From positions 124,001-188,000 of the forward strand of contig JACJYE010000012.1 in NCBI GenBank assembly GCA_020636255.1: a DNA stretch of 64,000 nt, in the 5' to 3' direction. The notes under the pieces are model-generated. The model ran no database searches, was not told the origin of the DNA, and saw nothing but the letters and a program-made list of their open reading frames with translations. Each line of letters opens with the position of its first letter. Position 1 is the first letter of the stretch. This stretch comes from Lewinellaceae bacterium (lineage in GTDB: Bacteria > Bacteroidota > Bacteroidia > Chitinophagales > Saprospiraceae). The translations under genes were made by a program, and so were the position numbers. This document shows, piece after piece, positions 24,682 to 33,494 of the stretch.

Positions 24682-25518
24682 CTAACCGAGGGTTACGTGT
24701 TTGAACCCGATGGCCGTCAGGCCCTTATCGACGCTGTGGAGGTAATCTCGAATCGTCAGCGCATTATCCTTGACGAATTGCTGGTTCAGCAGGGTGCTCT
24801 CTTTGAAGAACTTGCCCAGCTTACCCTGAGCGATCCGCTCCAGCATGTTCTCAGGCTTACCTTCCTGGCGTGCCTGCTCCATACCGATCTCTATCTCCTT
24901 CTGGATAACGGTCTGGTCGACATCATCTTTATCCAGGGCGATCGGCTTCATAGCTGCGACCTGCATGGCCACATCGCGGCCTGCATCGTAGAATGCCGGG
25001 TTGTCCTGGTTGAGGCCAACGAGTACAGCGGCCTTATTGCCCATGTGGATATAGGGGCAGACCTGTGCTGCTTCGAGGGGCTCGTAAGCGGCCAGCTCGA
25101 TCTTTTCGCCGATCACACCGACCTGCTCGGTCACCTTTTCACCGATGGTAATGCCGCCTTCGAAAGGCAGGGCCTTGAGGGCCTCCACATCGGCGGGGAA
25201 ATTGGCAAGAGCGATATTGCCGAACTTTTCCGTCAGTTTGATGAAGTCTTCGTTCTTAGCCACGAAGTCCGTTTCGCAGCTCAGTTTGACGATCACGCCG
25301 CGCTTGCGGTCGTCGGAAACCAGGGCCAGTACCACCCCTTCATTAGCTTCGCGGTCGGCGCGCTTAACAGACAATTTCTGCCCTTTTTTGCGCAGGTACT
25401 CGATCGCTTTATCGAAATCGCCGTCTGACTCTGCAAGCGCTTGCTTACAGTCCATCATACCTGCGCCGGTCATTTCGCGCAGTTTCTTAACGTCAGCAGC
25501 TGAAATAGTTGCACTCAT
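24682..25518 (-). CDS. tsf: Elongation factor Ts
   Basis: 278 residues. EF-Ts is the guanine-nucleotide exchange factor of EF-Tu. The N-terminal UBA-like domain is clear (ISAADVKKLREMTGAGMMDC, KQALAESDGDFDKAIEYLRK), and the dimerisation/EF-Tu contact region has KLSCETDFVAKNEDF and the later VAMQVAAMKP. The C-terminal end with VDKGLTAIGFKHVTLG is complete. It lies 44 bases downstream of rpsB on the same strand, in the order typical of most bacteria, and is followed by a strong terminator. Confidence 0.97.
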   Translation of the reverse strand: MSATISAADVKKLREMTGAGMMDCKQALAESDGDFDKAIEYLRKKGQKLSVKRADREANEGVVLALVSDDRKRGVIVKLSCETDFVAKNEDFIKLTEKFGNIALANFPADVEALKALPFEGGITIGEKVTEQVGVIGEKIELAAYEPLEAAQVCPYIHMGNKAAVLVGLNQDNPAFYDAGRDVAMQVAAMKPIALDKDDVDQTVIQKEIEIGMEQARQEGKPENMLERIAQGKLGKFFKESTLLNQQFVKDNALTIRDYLHSVDKGLTAIGFKHVTLG

Positions 25519-25562
25519 GGCTTAAAATTCGTTTATGTTAAGTATAATAATACAGTGGAAAC

Positions 25563-26291
25563 CTAGCCTTCAACCTCTTCCTTGTCACCTTTGGCCTGCT
25601 TGCGTTCTTCGAGCCCCTGCCGGATGGCCTCTGCCATATAGTTGGTAATGATGGCGATGGACTTGGAAGCATCGTCATTACCGGGGATCGGGTAGTCGAT
25701 CAGGTTGGGGTCGGAATTGGTGTCCACGATGCCGAAGGTGCGCAGGCCGAGTTTGTTCGCTTCGGCCACGGCGATGTGCTCGTGGTGGATATCCACGATG
25801 AAGACGGCAGAGGGCAGGCGGTTCAGGTTGGCGATACCACCGAGCACGCGGTCCATTTTGGAGCGCTCGCGTTCCAGCGTCAGGCGTTCCTTTTTGGTCA
25901 CGCTCGTCAGGGTGCCGTCGGCCAGCATCCGTTCGATATTGTTCATCTTCTTAACCGAACGGCGGATGGTAGAGAAGTTGGTCATCATACCACCCAGCCA
26001 GCGGTCGGTCACATAGGGCATACCTACGCTGCGGGCTGCATTGGCCACGATGTCGCGGGCCTGCTTTTTGGTAGCCACGAACATGATCTTTTTGCCGGAG
26101 CGTGCCATGCTGCGCATAGCATTGGCAGCGCGTTCCATGTTTTCGATCGTGCGGTTGAGGTCGATAATGTGTATCCCTTTGCGCTCCATGAAGATGAAAG
26201 GCGACATTTTGGGGTTCCACTTTTTCTTGAGGTGGCCGAAGTGTACACCGGCATCCAACAACTCTTTATAGGTGGGCTTTTCTATAGACAT
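25563..26291 (-). CDS. rpsB: 30S ribosomal protein S2
   Basis: 242 residues. S2 binds the back of the 30S subunit and is needed for S1 docking. Family signatures present are LLDAGVHFGHLKKKWNPKMS, FMERKGIHIIDLNRTIEN, TKKQARDIVANAA and the long conserved block around LPSAVFIVDIHHEHIAVAEA, with VDTNSDPNLIDYPIPGNDDA. A charged C-terminal tail (ERKQAKGDKEEVEG) is normal. It is preceded by rpsI with a 74-base gap and followed by tsf. Confidence 0.97.
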   Translation of the reverse strand: MSIEKPTYKELLDAGVHFGHLKKKWNPKMSPFIFMERKGIHIIDLNRTIENMERAANAMRSMARSGKKIMFVATKKQARDIVANAARSVGMPYVTDRWLGGMMTNFSTIRRSVKKMNNIERMLADGTLTSVTKKERLTLERERSKMDRVLGGIANLNRLPSAVFIVDIHHEHIAVAEANKLGLRTFGIVDTNSDPNLIDYPIPGNDDASKSIAIITNYMAEAIRQGLEERKQAKGDKEEVEG

Positions 26292-26365
26292 TTTAGTGAT
26301 GTTTGATTTATGAACAGCTCCCGGTTATGAAGCGGGCGCCAATCATTGGTAACCAAAAGAACGGA

Positions 26366-26752
26366 TTAACGCTTGCTGAACTGGAAGCTCTTGCGCGCTT
26401 TGGGCTTGCCATATTTCTTGCGCTCCACTTCGCGGGCATCGCGCGTGAGATATTTCTTGTCCTTAAGCGGCTTGCGAAAATCTTCGTTCAGTTTAACCAG
26501 TGCCCGGGCGATCGCCATGCGAACGGCTTCGGCCTGGCCTTTAAAGCCACCACCATCGACATTTACACTGAGGTCGTAGATGTTCTCGGCCTCAACCGTC
26601 CTGAAAGGGGAGGTGATGTTATACTGAACGTGGGGTTGGGGGAAATACTCCTTAAAGTCCTTGCCGTTGATGACGATCTTCCCGTTCCCCTTGGTGAGGT
26701 ATACGCGGGCGACTGAGGACTTCCTTCTCCCAATGGCATTGATCATTTCCAT
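26366..26752 (-). CDS. rpsI: 30S ribosomal protein S9
   Basis: 128 residues. S9 contacts tRNA in the P site through its C-terminal tail, which here ends in the conserved FQFSKR (a variant of the usual SKR). The N-terminus MEMINAIGRRKSSVARVYLT and the region GGGFKGQAEAVRMAIARALV are standard. It begins 28 bases downstream of rplM, and the L13-S9 pair is universal in bacteria. Confidence 0.97.
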   Translation of the reverse strand: MEMINAIGRRKSSVARVYLTKGNGKIVINGKDFKEYFPQPHVQYNITSPFRTVEAENIYDLSVNVDGGGFKGQAEAVRMAIARALVKLNEDFRKPLKDKKYLTRDAREVERKKYGKPKARKSFQFSKR

Positions 26753-26780
26753 ATCTGACAGCTATTTTCCTTCCTGTTAA

Positions 26781-27224
26781 TTAAAATTTGAATGGTTCGG
26801 GCTTCTGCGCTTCATGTGGGTGCTCGGCGCCTTCGTACACGAACAGCTTCTTGATCATCTGACGGCCCAGGCGGTTCTTGGGCAGCATGCCTTTCACGCC
26901 GATCTCTATGATGCGGGTGGGGCGGGTGTCCTGCATTTCCTTGGCCGTGCGGGATTTCTGGCCACCGGGATAGCCGGAATAGGTCTGATACTCCTTCTGG
27001 GCCAGCTTATTGCCGGTAAAGCGTATCTTGCCTGCATTGATGACAATGATGAAATCACCACAGTCGACATGCGGGGTGAAGGAGGGCTTGTGCTTGCCGC
27101 GAAGCACATGAGCGATCTTGGTGAAGAGGCGGCCGGCGACAGCGCCTTCCGCGTCGACGATATACCACTTGCGCTCCACTTCTTCCTTCTTCGCTGAATG
27201 CGTTTTATAGCTTAGCGTATTCAC
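26781..27224 (-). CDS. rplM: 50S ribosomal protein L13
   Basis: L13 is an early-assembling 50S protein that binds 23S rRNA. Signatures are WYIVDAEGAVAGRLFTKIAH, GKHKPSFTPHVDCGDFIIVI and the GGQKSRTAKEM block. The likely start is a GTG at 27224, giving VNTLSYKTHSAKK, which matches the (M)xTLSYKT start common in Bacteroidota L13; a second in-frame GTG at 27233 adds three residues. The Met far upstream (27371) would place the promoter inside the gene, so it is rejected. It is the first gene of the operon and has a good promoter at 27299-27329. Confidence 0.93.
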   Translation of the reverse strand: MNTLSYKTHSAKKEEVERKWYIVDAEGAVAGRLFTKIAHVLRGKHKPSFTPHVDCGDFIIVINAGKIRFTGNKLAQKEYQTYSGYPGGQKSRTAKEMQDTRPTRIIEIGVKGMLPKNRLGRQMIKKLFVYEGAEHPHEAQKPEPFKF

Positions 27225-27298
27225 TTTTTTCACTTTTAATTGTGAGCAATTTACTTCCGAAATCGGGGCTGTACGGACAGCCTCCGAAAAGGCGAGTG

Positions 27299-27329
27299 CA
27301 AAGGTAATTTTCTTTTGCGCAACAACCAA
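27299..27329 (-). promoter_or_regulatory. Bacteroidota-type promoter of the rplM operon
   Basis: On the minus strand TTG (27329-27327) is followed after 20 bases by TACCTTTG (27306-27299), a full match to the -33 / TAnnTTTG -7 consensus of Bacteroidota housekeeping sigma factor. Transcription would start near 27292, some 68 bases before the proposed rplM GTG, which supports that start. Confidence 0.8.
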
Positions 27330-27442
27330 GCGTTTTTCAAAAAAAAGAACAATTGAAAAAACATAACTCACTGAAAAACAGTAAAAATTTCGCCGTTATG
27401 TTTTACAGGACAGCTCCGGCATCTCAAAGCGCTCCTTTTGCG

Positions 27443-27450
27443 TACCTTTG
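27443..27450 (+). promoter_or_regulatory. TACCTTTG -7 element upstream of Trx/MsrA-like gene
   Basis: A perfect TAnnTTTG element lies 17 bases before the Met at 27468. No clear TTG is seen at the right distance upstream. The short spacing supports 27468 over an earlier Met at 27438 as the start. Confidence 0.55.
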
Positions 27451-27467
27451 AAAAAAAGGCCATAAGC

Positions 27468-28484
27468 ATGAAATATTCACCCCTATTGCTCCTGTTGATG
27501 CTTTCCTGTTATGCCACCAATGCGGCCTCGCCTCCCGAAGAACTCGGCAGAGCCCACTGGCTCCGCGACTTCGAGCAGGGGCTGGAGCGCGCCGGCCGCG
27601 AAGGCAAGCTCGTCTTTCTGCTCTTTCAGGAAGTGCCGGGTTGTTCCACCTGCCGCAATTTTGGGCAGGAAGTGCTTAGCCACCCCCTCATCGTCGAGGC
27701 GATTGAAACGCTGTTCGTGCCCGTAGCCATCTATAATAATAAAGGAGGGAAAGACGCCGAAGTGCTGAAATTCTACAATGAGCCCGCCTGGAACAACCCC
27801 GTTGTGCGCATCGTAGGCTTCAGCCGCTTTGACGCAGCGCCCCGGGTCAGCGGCAATTACTCCCAGCTGGGTGTCGTCCAGTCCATGGTATTTGCGCTCG
27901 AACAGCACGGCCAGGCCGTACCGGCCTACCTGCGCCTGTTCTATGAGGAACTGCAGGCGGAGCGGCAGGGCACCGAAACCCTCACCTTGTCGATGTACTG
28001 CTTCTGGACGGGTGAGAAACAACTCGGCCAGCTCGACGGCGTTGTCGACACCCACACAGGATTTATGAACGGGCAGGAAGTGGTCCAGGTCACCTATAAC
28101 CCTGGCGTGCTTAGTTTTGAAGCAATCGTAAAAACGGGCCGGCAGCAGCACTGCGCCGACCGCGTATTCACCCATTCCGAAACCCAGCAAAAAGCTGCTA
28201 CAGCCTTGCTGGGTAAGGAAAATACAGCACCGGCATCTACTTTCCGGCCCGGCCGGGAGCCTAAATACTACCTTTCAAAGACCCATTACCGGGCGGTGCC
28301 TATGACCCCGCTACAGGCCGCCCGGGCTAATGCCCTGATCGGCCAGGGGCTGCCGCCTGAAAAGGTGCTTTCACCCCGGCAGCTTGCCCTGGCCGAAGCC
28401 ATCGGCCGAAAGCCGGAAAGCAGTTGGGACAACGCTATTGGTAAAGATATCATGCAGGCCTGGCAGTGGGGCGCCCCCGAATGA
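27468..28484 (+). CDS. Thioredoxin-like / MsrA-like fusion protein, exported
   Basis: 338 residues from the Met at 27468 (signal peptide MKYSPLLLLLMLSCYATNAA, possibly a lipoprotein with Cys14). The first half has a thioredoxin-like segment with VPGCSTCRNFGQEVL (C59 and C62), where the family usually has its redox motif. The second half looks like methionine sulfoxide reductase A: CFWTGEKQLGQLDGVVDTHT with C178 in the place of the MsrA catalytic Cys, then NGQEVVQVTYNPGVLSFEAI. The C-terminal MsrA motif containing an Asp-x-Gly-x-Gln-Tyr-Arg-Ser pattern is not seen, so reductase activity is not certain. It suggests periplasmic repair or thiol redox of oxidised proteins. The Trx half could supply electrons to the Msr half. 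Confidence 0.7.
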   Translation: MKYSPLLLLLMLSCYATNAASPPEELGRAHWLRDFEQGLERAGREGKLVFLLFQEVPGCSTCRNFGQEVLSHPLIVEAIETLFVPVAIYNNKGGKDAEVLKFYNEPAWNNPVVRIVGFSRFDAAPRVSGNYSQLGVVQSMVFALEQHGQAVPAYLRLFYEELQAERQGTETLTLSMYCFWTGEKQLGQLDGVVDTHTGFMNGQEVVQVTYNPGVLSFEAIVKTGRQQHCADRVFTHSETQQKAATALLGKENTAPASTFRPGREPKYYLSKTHYRAVPMTPLQAARANALIGQGLPPEKVLSPRQLALAEAIGRKPESSWDNAIGKDIMQAWQWGAPE

Positions 28485-28518
28485 AGAACTTGTTTTTTGA
28501 TTGTTACTTAAGAGCTCT

Positions 28519-28884
28519 ATGAAAATTTTCAATCTATTCCTGGCCCTGCTTTTTGCGTTGTTTGCCGCTGTACAGTACAACGACCCCGACCCCTGGCGCT
28601 GGATCATCATGTACGGCTTCGTGGCTGTTGTCTCCGGTTTTGCCGCTTTCGGGCGTTACCACCCTTACCTGCTTTACATCGGCCTGGGCATCACAGCCAT
28701 CTGGATGGCGAGCCTGTTACCCGATTTTATCGACTGGGTAAAAATAGGCATGCCCACCATTACCGGAAGCATGAAGGCGGAGTCGCCGCACGTCGAGATG
28801 ACGCGTGAGTTTCTCGGGCTGCTGCTGTGCGGGGCGGTGATCGGCTGGCAGTGGCGGCGAAGCCGGCGTGCAGGAACGCATTGA
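28519..28884 (+). CDS. TMEM220-like small membrane protein
   Basis: 121 residues starting at Met 28519. Three to four hydrophobic helices are visible (NLFLALLFALFAAVQY, MYGFVAVVSGFAAFG, LLYIGLGITAIWMASLL, and EFLGLLLCGAVIGWQW). The short motif QYNDPDPWRWIIMYG is a hallmark of the transmembrane family 220. The function of the family is unknown. It starts 34 bases after the Trx/MsrA-like gene and probably shares its transcript. Confidence 0.8.
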   Translation: MKIFNLFLALLFALFAAVQYNDPDPWRWIIMYGFVAVVSGFAAFGRYHPYLLYIGLGITAIWMASLLPDFIDWVKIGMPTITGSMKAESPHVEMTREFLGLLLCGAVIGWQWRRSRRAGTH

Positions 28885-29103
28885 TAGCATAAACCTTCTT
28901 CATATCAGGGCTGTTGCCGCGCAACGGATTGGAAAAATGTTGCATTTCATGGCCTTTGTTCACCACCTTTCCATTGCAAAGGAGTAGAATGTATTGAATT
29001 GCTATGTCACAATTCAGTGCAAACTGCCTGTCAAAACGGAGCAGGTAGTGCCTCTGAATTCGTATTTTTATTTTTTTAACCTTTAGAGCCCAATCAGGAA
29101 AGC

Positions 29104-30762
29104 ATGAACAGCGGGTACCCCCATGGGACAGAAACAGTAGCAAAAGAGGCCCTGCTCCAATCGGCAGCCCTGCAGGCATTGCTCAGGCTGAAGGACTCGT
29201 CCAATGCAACCGATTCGCTGCACGAAGCGCTGCACCTTTTCTGCAAGGCTATAGAAGCGGATGCCTGTTGTGTTTACAAGACAGGAACAGGTAAGTCGCT
29301 TTCTCATCCTCTGAGCCTGTATTATGGGCTTGCCCGCGAGGCCAATGCCTGGGTTGCGCTGCCGCCGGGTTTTGCTCGTCAGGAACGGATGCTCGGGCAG
29401 GAGGATGCCCGGCAATTAGCGGCCGGTGAATGTATTTTCGAGCAGGGCCGAACAGAAAGGTTCCACGCGCTATTTCCGGCATCGGCGGCAGGTTTCACCA
29501 TGCTGCTGCCCATCCTGGTCGATGGCGGGTTTTGGGGCCTTTTGGGGTTCTCCTCATCCGGGCGGCTGCCTTATGACGCTTTGCAGCGGCCCGGAACAGG
29601 GCCTGCGCTGGCGATGGGGCTAGGCAATTTTCTGGCACGGGTAAAAGCGCTCGGCCCGACACACGAAAGCGAGGCCATGAACAAGGCAATACTGAACGCG
29701 CTGCCCGACCTGAAGTTCCGCCTCAACCTGCAGGGCTTTTTCCTCGATTTTTTCGGCGCGGAAGAGGAAAACGGCAAGCTGCTCATGCCTGCCGATCAGT
29801 TCCTGGGCAGGAATGTCGCCGAAGTAATGCCCGATTACCTTTCCAAGGCCATCCTGAAGAATCTGGTAGCAGCCATACAGAACCGGGAAGTCCACAGTTT
29901 TGAATACCCGCTGTACATCGGGCAGGAGTTGCGCTATTTCGAGGCCCGCATCAGTGCGATCAGCGAGGAAGAAGCGATCGCTGTGATCCGGGATATTACT
30001 GAACTCAAACATATCCAGCAGGAGCTGCAGAACAAACTCCTGGAGCTGGACCGCAAGAACCAGAAGTTGGAAAAGTACGTCGACTCCAACTTCCAGCTCG
30101 AGAATTTCGCCCATACGGTATCCCATGACCTCCGGGAGCCCGTGCGGACCATCAACAGCTTCTCCCAGCTTTTACTACAGAAATATTCCGGCCAGCTCGA
30201 TGAAGACGCCAACATTTACCTGGACTTCATCGCCTCCAATGCCAGCAATATGCACGCCCTGATCGAAGACCTGCTGGAATACTCCCGTTTCAACACATCA
30301 GAGCATGCTTCCGAAATCATAGACCTGGAGGCCCTCCTCCAAACCGTCATCAATTCGCTTCACGGCCTGATCGTGGATAACCAGGCCTCGATCGAAGCCC
30401 GCACCGCCCTGCCGATGATCCACGGCAACCGGACGAAGATCAGCCAGCTCTTCCAGAACCTCATCTCCAATGCCATCAAATTCAGGAATCCGGGAGTGCC
30501 GCCGCTGGTGCAAATAAGCGTCGAAGACAAACACGAAGAATGGCTGTTCAAGATCAGCGACAACGGCATAGGCATCGACATGGAGTTCCACAACCAGATA
30601 TTTTTGCTCTTCCGCAGGTTGCACAGCAAGAAATACTATCCTGGTTCCGGCATTGGCCTGGCGCTGTGCAAAAGGATCGTCGAGCAACTTGGCGGCCGCA
30701 TCTGGGTGGAGTCGCAATCGGGGAAAGGTGCGAGTTTCTTTTTTACCCTGCCACAAATGTAG
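29104..30762 (+). CDS. Hybrid-sensor histidine kinase (GAF-PAS-HisKA-HATPase)
   Basis: 552 residues, no signal peptide or membrane helix, so a cytoplasmic sensor. Residues ~30-185 look like a GAF domain, ~195-300 like PAS (EREVHSFEYPLY-type strands, with VIRDITELKHIQQEL at the end), followed by a coiled coil (~300-330). The phospho-acceptor is H341 in FAHTVSHDLREPVRTINSF (HisKA). The ATPase domain has the N box around LFQNLISNAIKFRN and the G boxes SDNGIGIDMEFHNQIF and GSGIGLALCKRIVEQLGG. No response regulator lies beside it. A 219-bp gap without recognised features precedes it. Confidence 0.93.
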   Translation: MNSGYPHGTETVAKEALLQSAALQALLRLKDSSNATDSLHEALHLFCKAIEADACCVYKTGTGKSLSHPLSLYYGLAREANAWVALPPGFARQERMLGQEDARQLAAGECIFEQGRTERFHALFPASAAGFTMLLPILVDGGFWGLLGFSSSGRLPYDALQRPGTGPALAMGLGNFLARVKALGPTHESEAMNKAILNALPDLKFRLNLQGFFLDFFGAEEENGKLLMPADQFLGRNVAEVMPDYLSKAILKNLVAAIQNREVHSFEYPLYIGQELRYFEARISAISEEEAIAVIRDITELKHIQQELQNKLLELDRKNQKLEKYVDSNFQLENFAHTVSHDLREPVRTINSFSQLLLQKYSGQLDEDANIYLDFIASNASNMHALIEDLLEYSRFNTSEHASEIIDLEALLQTVINSLHGLIVDNQASIEARTALPMIHGNRTKISQLFQNLISNAIKFRNPGVPPLVQISVEDKHEEWLFKISDNGIGIDMEFHNQIFLLFRRLHSKKYYPGSGIGLALCKRIVEQLGGRIWVESQSGKGASFFFTLPQM

Positions 30763-30854
30763 GCCCCGCACCCGCTACCCTCTACAAGCACACCGTCAGA
30801 ACCATGGCTGCGATTATTTGTTTCCCTGACACAGGCCTTCTGTAAAAACGCCTT

Positions 30855-31901
30855 ATGCCGTTACTCGAATTTTCAGAAAAAGGCATCTTCTGCCGCGCCG
30901 CAGGCGTCTACATCGACCCCTGGCGCCCTGTCGAGCGGGCACTTATCACGCACGGCCATGCCGACCATTCCCGTTGGGGGCACCGGTCTTACCTATGCAC
31001 GGAAACAGCCCGGCCCGTCATTCGGCATCGGCTGGGCGATGTCAACATCCAAAGCGTAAAATTCGGGGAACAGCTCGAGATCAACGGCGTGGACTTTTCC
31101 TTTCACCCTGCAGGGCATATTCCAGGCTCAGCCCAGATCAGGGTAGCGCACAAAGGAGAGGTATGGGTGGTATCGGGTGATTACAAGCTGGAAAACGACG
31201 GCCTGTCGGAGCCGTTCGAGCCCGTCCGCTGCCATACCTTTATCACCGAATCTACCTTTGGCCTGCCTGTTTTTCGCTGGAAAAAACAAGAGGACGTGTT
31301 CGGAGAGATCAACGAATGGTGGCGAGCCAACAAAGCAGAAGGCAAGATGAGCATCCTGGCCGGCTACGCCCTGGGCAAAGCTCAGCGCCTGCTTCGGGGG
31401 CTGGACAGCAGCATCGGGGCCATTTTTACCCACGGCGCTATCGAAAGCACAAACCAGGTGATCCGCAAACAGGGTATCCCCCTGCCCAAAACCCGCCGGG
31501 CTTCGACCAACGTACTTAAGCGGGATTATACCGGTGCTATGGCCATCGTACCCCCTTCTGCCCTTGGAACACCATGGATGCGCCAGTTCCCTCCCGCCTC
31601 CATCGGGCTGGCCTCAGGCTGGATGGCCATGAGCAGCACCCGCCACCGCCGCGCTGCCGATCGTGGCTTCGTCCTTTCCGACCATGCCGACTGGGACGGG
31701 CTGAACGAGGCTATCACGCTATCGGGGGCAGAAAGGGTTATTGTCACCCATGGTTACACCGCCATATTCCGTAGGTACCTTGAAGAAGAGCGGGGCATAG
31801 AGGCTTACGAAGCGCATACGGAATTCGAAGACGAACTTTCGGAAATGAACAAAGGCGGCGACAGCGGGGAAGAGGGTAAGGGTAACACGAAAAAACCATG
31901 A
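30855..31901 (+). CDS. Ligase-associated DNA exonuclease (metallo-beta-lactamase fold)
   Basis: 348 residues. The metal-binding motif HGHADHSRWG near residues 32-41 and further conserved His/Asp (FHPAGHIPGSAQI, LSDHADWDGL, VTHGYTAIF) are those of beta-CASP-like MBL nucleases. The family known as ligase-associated DNA exonuclease is always paired with an ATP-dependent DNA ligase, as here: the ligase start overlaps the stop by 4 bases (ATGA). The likely task is end processing before ligation in a repair complex. In other genomes the operon also holds an Lhr-type helicase and a metallophosphoesterase, which are absent here. Confidence 0.92.
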   Translation: MPLLEFSEKGIFCRAAGVYIDPWRPVERALITHGHADHSRWGHRSYLCTETARPVIRHRLGDVNIQSVKFGEQLEINGVDFSFHPAGHIPGSAQIRVAHKGEVWVVSGDYKLENDGLSEPFEPVRCHTFITESTFGLPVFRWKKQEDVFGEINEWWRANKAEGKMSILAGYALGKAQRLLRGLDSSIGAIFTHGAIESTNQVIRKQGIPLPKTRRASTNVLKRDYTGAMAIVPPSALGTPWMRQFPPASIGLASGWMAMSSTRHRRAADRGFVLSDHADWDGLNEAITLSGAERVIVTHGYTAIFRRYLEEERGIEAYEAHTEFEDELSEMNKGGDSGEEGKGNTKKP

Positions 31902-33493
31902 AGCGCTTTGCCAGTCTTATTACACAGCTCGGCCAAACGACGAAGTCCAATGAAAAAGCGGCCATGCTGGCGCATTTCTTCAGCCAGGCCGACAGCGCTG
32001 ATAAACTATGGGCGATAGCGCTTTTGTCGCAACGCCGCCCCAGGCGAATGGCCACCACTACCCTGCTCAGGTTGTGGGCAGCCGAGTTAGCAGGGATACC
32101 CCAATGGCTGTTCGAAGAATCCTATCACGTCGTGGGCGACATGGCCGAGGCCATTGCCCTAATCCTGCCACCCTCCCACGCTTCCGGCGACAAGCCGCTC
32201 ACCTACTGGATCGATTACATTAGAGCACTGGACGGGTTGGAAGAAGCGGATAAGAGGGAAAAGGTTATCGCCGCCTGGCAAAGCATGGCCCATCCGGAGC
32301 GTTTCGTGTTCAACAAACTCATCACTGGCGGCTTCCGCGTTGGGGTGTCGCAAAAGCTCATGGTAAGAGGGCTTGCCCAATACACCGGTATTGATGAGAA
32401 CATACTGGCACACCGCCTCATGGGGCAATGGACGCCGGACGACACTAGTTTCGAGCAGCTCATACTTACAAAAGACGCCCTGGAAGATGTTTCCAAACCC
32501 TACCCTTTTTATCTGGCCCACCCTCTGGAAGAAAGCCCCGAAACCCTGGGCGCTCCTGACGAATGGCTGGCCGAGCGCAAATGGGATGGCATCCGGGGGC
32601 AGCTCATCATCCGCAAAGGAGAAGCCTTCGTCTGGTCGAGAGGAGAAGAACTGGTCACAGATCAGTTCCCGGAATACCGGCCACTGGCGGCAATGCTGCC
32701 CAACGGCACCGTTATCGACGGAGAGATACTGCCATATAAAGATAGACATCCGCTCTCGTTCAATGCACTCCAATCCCGCATCGGGCGAAAAAGCATCAGC
32801 AAAAGCATGCTGAGGGAAGTGCCCGTCATCCTGATGGCCTATGACCTGCTGGAATGGCAGGGATCGGATATCCGGCATCTGCCGTTCGCCAGCCGGCGGC
32901 GGCTTTTGGAGGAAGCCCTTTCAGCCTATCCCACTGATGGCATCCTCTTGCTGTCAGAACTGGTGCCTTTCGACGATTGGGAGCAGCTGGCCCTCGAACG
33001 GGAAAACGCCCGGCAGCACCATAGCGAAGGGCTCATGATCAAACGCAAAGCTTCTCCCTACCAAACGGGGCGCAAAAAAGGGGACTGGTGGAAATGGAAA
33101 GCGGGCGCCATCTCCATCGACGCCGTTTTGATCTATGCACAAAGAGGCCAAGGCCCGAGTGCCCACCAATATACCGACTTCACCTTTGCCGTATGGGACG
33201 GCGAGGTGCTTACGCCTTTCACCAAAGCTTATTCGGGCTTGGCCGACAGCGAATACCAGGAGATCACCAATTGGGTGAACCGCAACACCGTCGAGCGCTT
33301 TGGCCCGGTGCGCAGTGTACGCCCCGCTCACGTCTTCGAAATTGCTTTTGATGGCATCCGTTCATCGAGCCGCCATAAGTCGGGCGTCGCCCTGCGCTCT
33401 CCCCGTATCAACCGTTGGCGAAAGGACAAACCCATCCGGGAGGCTAATACCCTCGAAGACCTGCACGGCCTGCTAAAAACCTACGGAAACTAA
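31898..33493 (+). CDS. ATP-dependent DNA ligase
   Basis: 531 residues. The nucleotidyltransferase motif AERKWDGIRGQ has the AMP-accepting Lys at 228. An N-terminal helical DNA-binding domain (~1-200, with RVGVSQKLMVRGLAQYTGID) precedes it, and the OB-fold C-terminal domain includes the EGLMIKRKASPYQTGRKKGD block with WWKWK. Together with the exonuclease it forms a small DNA-repair unit. It belongs to the group of non-viral ATP-dependent ligases (LigB/LigC-like, not Ku-associated LigD) that travel with an MBL exonuclease, an Lhr-type helicase and a phosphoesterase. It overlaps the exonuclease stop by 4 bases. Two bases after its stop begins a tandem repeat. Confidence 0.94.
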   Translation: MKRFASLITQLGQTTKSNEKAAMLAHFFSQADSADKLWAIALLSQRRPRRMATTTLLRLWAAELAGIPQWLFEESYHVVGDMAEAIALILPPSHASGDKPLTYWIDYIRALDGLEEADKREKVIAAWQSMAHPERFVFNKLITGGFRVGVSQKLMVRGLAQYTGIDENILAHRLMGQWTPDDTSFEQLILTKDALEDVSKPYPFYLAHPLEESPETLGAPDEWLAERKWDGIRGQLIIRKGEAFVWSRGEELVTDQFPEYRPLAAMLPNGTVIDGEILPYKDRHPLSFNALQSRIGRKSISKSMLREVPVILMAYDLLEWQGSDIRHLPFASRRRLLEEALSAYPTDGILLLSELVPFDDWEQLALERENARQHHSEGLMIKRKASPYQTGRKKGDWWKWKAGAISIDAVLIYAQRGQGPSAHQYTDFTFAVWDGEVLTPFTKAYSGLADSEYQEITNWVNRNTVERFGPVRSVRPAHVFEIAFDGIRSSSRHKSGVALRSPRINRWRKDKPIREANTLEDLHGLLKTYGN

Positions 33494-33494
33494 A

